From: Candidatus Cottocaccamicrobium excrementipullorum
Lineage (GTDB): Bacteria; Bacillota; Clostridia; Lachnospirales; Lachnospiraceae
Assembly (NCBI GenBank): GCA_018713255.1
Contig: DVFL01000014.1
Span: forward strand, 1 to 64,000
Direction of reading: 5' to 3'
Length of the DNA stretch: 64,000 bases
Part shown: positions 60,242-64,000 of the stretch, one piece after another
Position numbering within the stretch: the stretch's first letter is position 1
Layout of the letters: every line of letters starts with the position of its first letter
Translations under genes and position numbers: made by a program
Notes under the pieces: generated by a model
The model's database searches: none
Told to the model about the DNA's origin: nothing
Seen by the model: the letters and a program-made list of their open reading frames with translations, nothing else

Positions 60242-60916
60242 GTGAGAAAAAGGAAAGAGCTGAGACTTTTGCTGGCTGCTGCGGCAGCAGGTGCAGGAAT
60301 TTGGGGATGCAGCGGTTTGAATCCGCGGTACGATACCTTTGCGCCGGAGGTCAGCAGTATTTACGTGTCAGCAGAGGGAAAGATCCGCAGCGCTACGGTG
60401 GAGCCCTGCCAGGAGGATTATTACAGCCAGACAAAGCTGGAGGAGTTCATTGCCGGAGAGCTGTCGGAGTATAATGAAGAGCAGGGAGCTCCCAGGCTGG
60501 CCCATAATATGGAAGGGGGACAGGTGCTTCCTGTATCCTTAGTTTCCTGCAGCATTGAGGAGGGGAAAGCCGTGGTAATTTACGAGTATGGCCAAAGCAG
60601 CGATTTCGTAAATTTTGCAGAGGCGTATCATGACAGCGCCAATACGGTTTCTGCTCTGGAGACAGGAAGTGTTTCACAGGGGCAGGAAGAAGGCTGGTTT
60701 TCCGGAGAGAATTTAACTGAGCCGGGATCAGACAGTCCGGTTTCTGAGGAGAAGCTGAATGGACTGGAAGAGAAGATGGCGGTGATGGTGGAAAGCGATC
60801 ATCCCATTACTGTGATGACCGGCGGAAAGATCCTTTATATTACTGGAGGTGCAGCGGTTTCCCATGGAAATACAGCTGAACTTCCAGAAGGAAAAAATCT
60901 GATTATTTTTGAATAA
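60242..60916 (+). CDS. Lipoprotein, unknown function (GerMN-like at most)
   Basis: 224 residues from GTG 60242. A basic start, hydrophobic helix and lipobox GIWGCSG mark a lipoprotein. The mature part has two alpha/beta sections (SSIYVSAEGKIRSATVEPCQEDYYSQTKLEEFIAGEL) and a C-terminal MTGGKILYITGG. I do not recognise a defined family. It lies between recO and glyQS and may be co-transcribed with recO (120-base gap). The track ORF at 60118 is a shadow. Confidence 0.7.
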   Translation: MRKRKELRLLLAAAAAGAGIWGCSGLNPRYDTFAPEVSSIYVSAEGKIRSATVEPCQEDYYSQTKLEEFIAGELSEYNEEQGAPRLAHNMEGGQVLPVSLVSCSIEEGKAVVIYEYGQSSDFVNFAEAYHDSANTVSALETGSVSQGQEEGWFSGENLTEPGSDSPVSEEKLNGLEEKMAVMVESDHPITVMTGGKILYITGGAAVSHGNTAELPEGKNLIIFE

Positions 60917-60957
60917 ACCTGCAGGCGCAATAGGCAGGATGTTTGCACAACCAAAAA

Positions 60958-60972
60958 CAGGGCCTGGCCCTG
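60958..60972 (+). repeat. Short perfect palindrome upstream of glyQS
   Basis: CAGGGCCTGGCCCTG is symmetrical around one base, 22 bases before the glyQS start. No T-box sequence is present in this short gap. Confidence 0.5.
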
Positions 60973-60994
60973 AAAGAAAGTAGAGGTAGAGGAT

Positions 60995-62383
60995 ATGGAA
61001 AAGACTATGGAGAAAATCGTAGCCCTTGCGAAAAACAGAGGATTCGTTTATCCTGGTTCCGAGATTTACGGGGGACTGGCGAATACCTGGGACTACGGAA
61101 ATCTTGGCGTTGAGCTGAAGAATAATGTGAAAAGGGCCTGGTGGCAGAAGTTTATTCAGGAAAGCCCGTATAATGTAGGGGTGGACTGTGCCATCTTAAT
61201 GAATTCCCAGACCTGGGTGGCCTCCGGTCATGTGGGCGGATTTTCCGATCCTCTCATGGACTGCAAGGCCTGCAAGGAGCGTTTCAGAGCGGACAAGCTG
61301 ATTGAGGATTATATGGCGGAGCACGGCATTGTTCCGGAAAGCAGCGTGGACGGCTGGTCCCAGGAAGAGATGAAGAAATACATTGACGACAACAATATCT
61401 GCTGCCCAAGCTGCGGCAAGCATGATTTTACTGATATTCGTCAGTTTAATCTGATGTTTAAAACCTTCCAGGGAGTAACAGAGGACGCAAAGAATACCGT
61501 ATATCTTCGCCCGGAGACAGCTCAGGGGATTTTTGTTAACTTTAAAAATGTACAGAGAACCTCAAGAAAGAAGGTTCCCTTCGGCATCGGTCAGATCGGA
61601 AAATCCTTCCGAAATGAGATTACGCCAGGAAACTTTACCTTCCGCACCCGGGAGTTTGAGCAGATGGAGCTGGAATTCTTCTGCAAGCCGGATACGGATC
61701 TGGAGTGGTTTGCCTATTGGAAGGAATTCTGCATTAATTGGCTGAAGACACTGGGCATTAAGGATGATGAGATGCGGGTGAGAGATCATTCTCCCGAAGA
61801 ATTAAGCTTTTACAGCAAGGCCACTTCTGATATTGAATTCTTATTCCCCTTCGGATGGGGCGAGCTTTGGGGCATTGCCGACCGGACGGATTATGACTTA
61901 ACCCAGCATCAGAAGACTTCCGGACAGGATTTAACTTATTTTGACGATGAGCTGAAGGAGAGATATATTCCTTATGTCATTGAACCGTCTCTTGGTGCAG
62001 ACCGTGTAACCTTAGCGTTCCTCTGTGCCGCTTATGATGAAGAGGAGATCGGCGAGGGTGATGTAAGAACGGTTCTTCATTTCCATCCCGCCATCGCTCC
62101 CGTGAAGATCGGAGTGCTTCCGCTGTCGAAGAAGTTAAATGAAGGAGCAGAGAAGATCTATCAGGAGCTGTGCAAGTATTATAACTGCGAGTTTGATGAC
62201 AGAGGCGCCATTGGAAAACGCTACAGAAGACAGGATGAGATCGGAACGCCGTTCTGTATTACTTATGACTTTGATTCTCAAGAGGATCATGCCGTTACTG
62301 TCCGGGATCGGGATACCATGGAGCAGGTGCGGATCCCCATTGAAGGGCTGAAGGCATATTTCGAGGATAAGTTCAGATTTTAA
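60995..62383 (+). CDS. glyQS: Glycyl-tRNA synthetase (dimeric, eukaryotic-like)
   Basis: 462 residues of the alpha-2 type class II enzyme. It starts with [33 protein letters not shown], then a zinc-type segment [12 protein letters not shown]. Motif 2 is [30 protein letters not shown], and motif 3 reads [16 protein letters not shown]-terminal anticodon-binding domain follows. Attaches glycine to tRNA-Gly. Start ATG after GTAGAGGTAGAGG. Confidence 0.96.
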   Translation: MEKTMEKIVALAKNRGFVYPGSEIYGGLANTWDYGNLGVELKNNVKRAWWQKFIQESPYNVGVDCAILMNSQTWVASGHVGGFSDPLMDCKACKERFRADKLIEDYMAEHGIVPESSVDGWSQEEMKKYIDDNNICCPSCGKHDFTDIRQFNLMFKTFQGVTEDAKNTVYLRPETAQGIFVNFKNVQRTSRKKVPFGIGQIGKSFRNEITPGNFTFRTREFEQMELEFFCKPDTDLEWFAYWKEFCINWLKTLGIKDDEMRVRDHSPEELSFYSKATSDIEFLFPFGWGELWGIADRTDYDLTQHQKTSGQDLTYFDDELKERYIPYVIEPSLGADRVTLAFLCAAYDEEEIGEGDVRTVLHFHPAIAPVKIGVLPLSKKLNEGAEKIYQELCKYYNCEFDDRGAIGKRYRRQDEIGTPFCITYDFDSQEDHAVTVRDRDTMEQVRIPIEGLKAYFEDKFRF

Positions 62384-63246
62384 AACTCCAGTTCCCGGAT
62401 GAAGCGCCGGGCGATGGGGGTGAAGGCCGCTCCCTTTTTCCAGATCAAATACATGGGGGCTTCCAGGGGAGGGGACAGAGGCCGGAAAACTAATCCGCTG
62501 CCAGGTCTGGTATCGGTCAGATGCTGGAAGGTGAGAAGATAGCCCAGGCCTTCCTGGGTGAAAACCGCTCCGTTATAAGACAGGCGGAAGGTTCCTTCCA
62601 GCGTCAGCTCTTCGATCCGGCCGCCGCACCATCTAGGAAGATCGGTGCGCCATCCCTGTCCGGAGCAGAAAAGAGGGAGCCCTTTTAAATCTTCAAATGT
62701 GATGAATTCTTTTTGTGCCAGAGGACTGTGGTCGGGCATTATCAGGCCCCACTTGTCAGACTCTGGCATTTTTACTGCCTGATATTTTTCATAGTCCGGT
62801 TCTTCCACAATCACCGCGAAGTCCAGAATCCCCTTGTCCAGTTTTTCTGTTACCTGTTCAGTATCTCCGCTGGTGATATGGTAATGGAAACCTGGGTAAC
62901 GGGCCTTAAATTGTTTAATCACCCGGGCCAGATAACGGATCTGAAAAGATTCTGCACAGCCGAAAGATAAATCTCCTCCGTAAAGATCATCCATGGATGA
63001 GAATTCCTGAGTGATTTTATCGGCAAGAGAAAGGAGATCTTCTGCTCTTTTTTTCAGAAGAATCCCTTCCTCGGTCAGTTCAAGAGAGAAGCTGCGGCGA
63101 ATGAATAATTTTTTCCCCAGCTCTTCTTCAAGGTGTTTCAGCTGCTTAGACAGGGTGGACTGGGATACATGAAGCCGTTGGGCGGCTCTCGTCATATTTT
63201 CCTCACGGGCGGTTTCCAGAAAATAGCGCAGAGTTCGGATTTCCAT
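62380..63246 (-). CDS. LysR-family transcriptional regulator
   Basis: 288 residues. N-terminal winged helix-turn-helix [46 protein letters not shown] is followed by a type 2 periplasmic-binding-like effector domain. It overlaps the glyQS end tail-to-tail by 4 bases with no terminator between. It is divergent from the alpha/beta hydrolase at the window edge, the likely target. Confidence 0.92.
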   Translation of the reverse strand: MEIRTLRYFLETAREENMTRAAQRLHVSQSTLSKQLKHLEEELGKKLFIRRSFSLELTEEGILLKKRAEDLLSLADKITQEFSSMDDLYGGDLSFGCAESFQIRYLARVIKQFKARYPGFHYHITSGDTEQVTEKLDKGILDFAVIVEEPDYEKYQAVKMPESDKWGLIMPDHSPLAQKEFITFEDLKGLPLFCSGQGWRTDLPRWCGGRIEELTLEGTFRLSYNGAVFTQEGLGYLLTFQHLTDTRPGSGLVFRPLSPPLEAPMYLIWKKGAAFTPIARRFIRELEF

Positions 63247-63493
63247 AAGTGCTGATTCCTTTCCTGCAGAGCGGCGGATTTGCTTTCAGGGCAGAACGGT
63301 GTGTTCCTCCTGGGCACCGATGCTGGGTATAGTTTATCATGAAATGAAAAAAAATCATATCATATATTGAAAAATTCCCATTAGCGAATTCTTGGTTCAT
63401 TTGTTATAATGCTTGCAAAATCAGGAGAGCAGAGCTGGCAATTATCCGAATGCCAGGATTGCAGAACTCTGAAAGACCTAGGCAAAAGAAAGG
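63247..63493. promoter_or_regulatory. Divergent LysR/hydrolase promoter region
   Basis: A consensus TATAAT (63405-63410) serves the hydrolase direction; no good -35 lies 17 bases before it, which suits activation by a regulator. The AT-rich segment TCATATCATATATTGA (about 63356-63371) has the dyad-like character of LysR sites. Confidence 0.45.
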
Positions 63494-64000
63494 ATGATGA
63501 ATCAGATGGCATATATGGAAGAATTAACGATGACCCAGGAGTGGGATAAGACTTTCCCCAAAAGCGATAAGATGGAACACAGCAAGGTAACCTTTCATAA
63601 CCGCTATGGAATTACTCTTGCGGCAGATCTTTATCTTCCCAAGGATAAGGAAGGAAAGCTGCCGGCGATTGCGGTATGCGGACCCTTTGGAGCGGTAAAA
63701 GAGCAGGCCTCCGGTCTTTATGCCCAGACCATGGCGGAGAGAGGTTTCCTTACCATTGCTTTTGATCCTTCCTTTACGGGAGAAAGCGGCGGGGAACCCC
63801 GGTATATGGCTTCGCCAGATATTAATACAGAGGATTTTCAGGCGGCAGTGGATTTTTTGTCCCTTCATCCAAGGGTGGATTCGGAGCGGATCGGCATTAT
63901 CGGTATCTGCGGCTGGGGCGGCATGGCGTTAAATGCAGCGGCTCTGGATACCAGAGTTAAAGCGACGGTCGCCTCCACCATGTACGATATGACCCGTGTG
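63494..64000 (+). CDS. Alpha/beta hydrolase, truncated by window end
   Basis: Not in the ORF track because it runs off the end. ATG 63494 (or 63497/63506) after AAAGAAAGG starts a protein with VTFHNRYGITLAADLYLPKD, IAVCGPFGAVKEQASGLYAQTMAERGF and DPSFTGESGGEP, typical of dienelactone hydrolase-like alpha/beta hydrolases. The nucleophile-elbow region reads GIIGICGWGGMALNAAALD. Relatives commonly have a Ser where this protein has Trp (GICxSGG), so catalysis by the usual Ser is doubtful. At least 169 residues; the C-terminus lies outside. Confidence 0.8.
   Translation, partial: MMNQMAYMEELTMTQEWDKTFPKSDKMEHSKVTFHNRYGITLAADLYLPKDKEGKLPAIAVCGPFGAVKEQASGLYAQTMAERGFLTIAFDPSFTGESGGEPRYMASPDINTEDFQAAVDFLSLHPRVDSERIGIIGICGWGGMALNAAALDTRVKATVASTMYDMTRV

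Noticed and set aside
60917-60994. T-box upstream of glyQS
   Set aside because: The gap is too short and lacks the T-box antiterminator sequence; only a small palindrome is present.

Overview
The window reads as a chromosomal segment of an anaerobic, low-to-mid GC Firmicute, most likely a gut-type member of Lachnospiraceae (Clostridia). The reasons are strong AGGAGG ribosome-binding sites, Firmicute-type clusters (ireB-ruvX-DUF1292; trmR-trhP; era-recO-glyQS), a ThiI without a rhodanese domain beside a cysteine desulfurase, and LplA-type solute-binding lipoproteins with AraC regulators and GH43 enzymes. No rRNA, tRNA, IS element or CRISPR array was seen.

Left part (1-31 kb, accessory). It opens with two short adjacent proteins that together look like one split AgrC-type histidine kinase. 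An AT-rich two-gene ATPase cassette with foreign base composition and a VOC protein follow. Two carbohydrate modules then carry closely related orphan solute-binding lipoproteins without permeases: module A (serine hydrolase, SBP, membrane-bound AraC regulator, (alpha/alpha)6 glycosidase) and module B (AraC regulator, SBP, two GH43 enzymes). Both have phased direct repeats just upstream of a promoter, as expected for AraC-family operators. Between them lie a tyrosine recombinase, a complete GDP-fucose supply operon (gmd, fcl, manC, phosphohexomutase), an HD/metallo-beta-lactamase fusion and an iron-type alcohol dehydrogenase. After module B comes an exopolysaccharide-like locus (epimerase with membrane tail, DUF4956, DUF4832, nucleotidyltransferase). 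In it the epimerase and DUF4956 genes appear fused out of frame by a deletion.

Middle (31-43 kb). A large PAS/GAF/EAL protein with three degenerate GGDEF-like regions has its own promoter and a structured leader, and abuts a CheB-CheR-PAS fusion. Then come a small coiled-coil protein, a FliB-type protein with VanZ, and citrate synthase divergent from a MarR regulator. The two divergent promoters share an inverted repeat that carries both -35 boxes. A 370-bp gene-free stretch with long inverted repeats precedes prmA.

Right part (43-64 kb, core). This is a housekeeping run dominated by RNA modification, translation and RNA decay: prmA, rsmE, cysteine desulfurase, thiI, mtaB, ireB, ruvX, DUF1292, RNase J, trmR, trhP, an M16C peptidase, era, recO and glyQS. 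An HPr-like protein lacking the phosphorylatable His is embedded here. The window ends in a LysR regulator divergent from a truncated alpha/beta hydrolase.

All calls come from reading motifs and spacing by eye. No similarity search or folding program was run.
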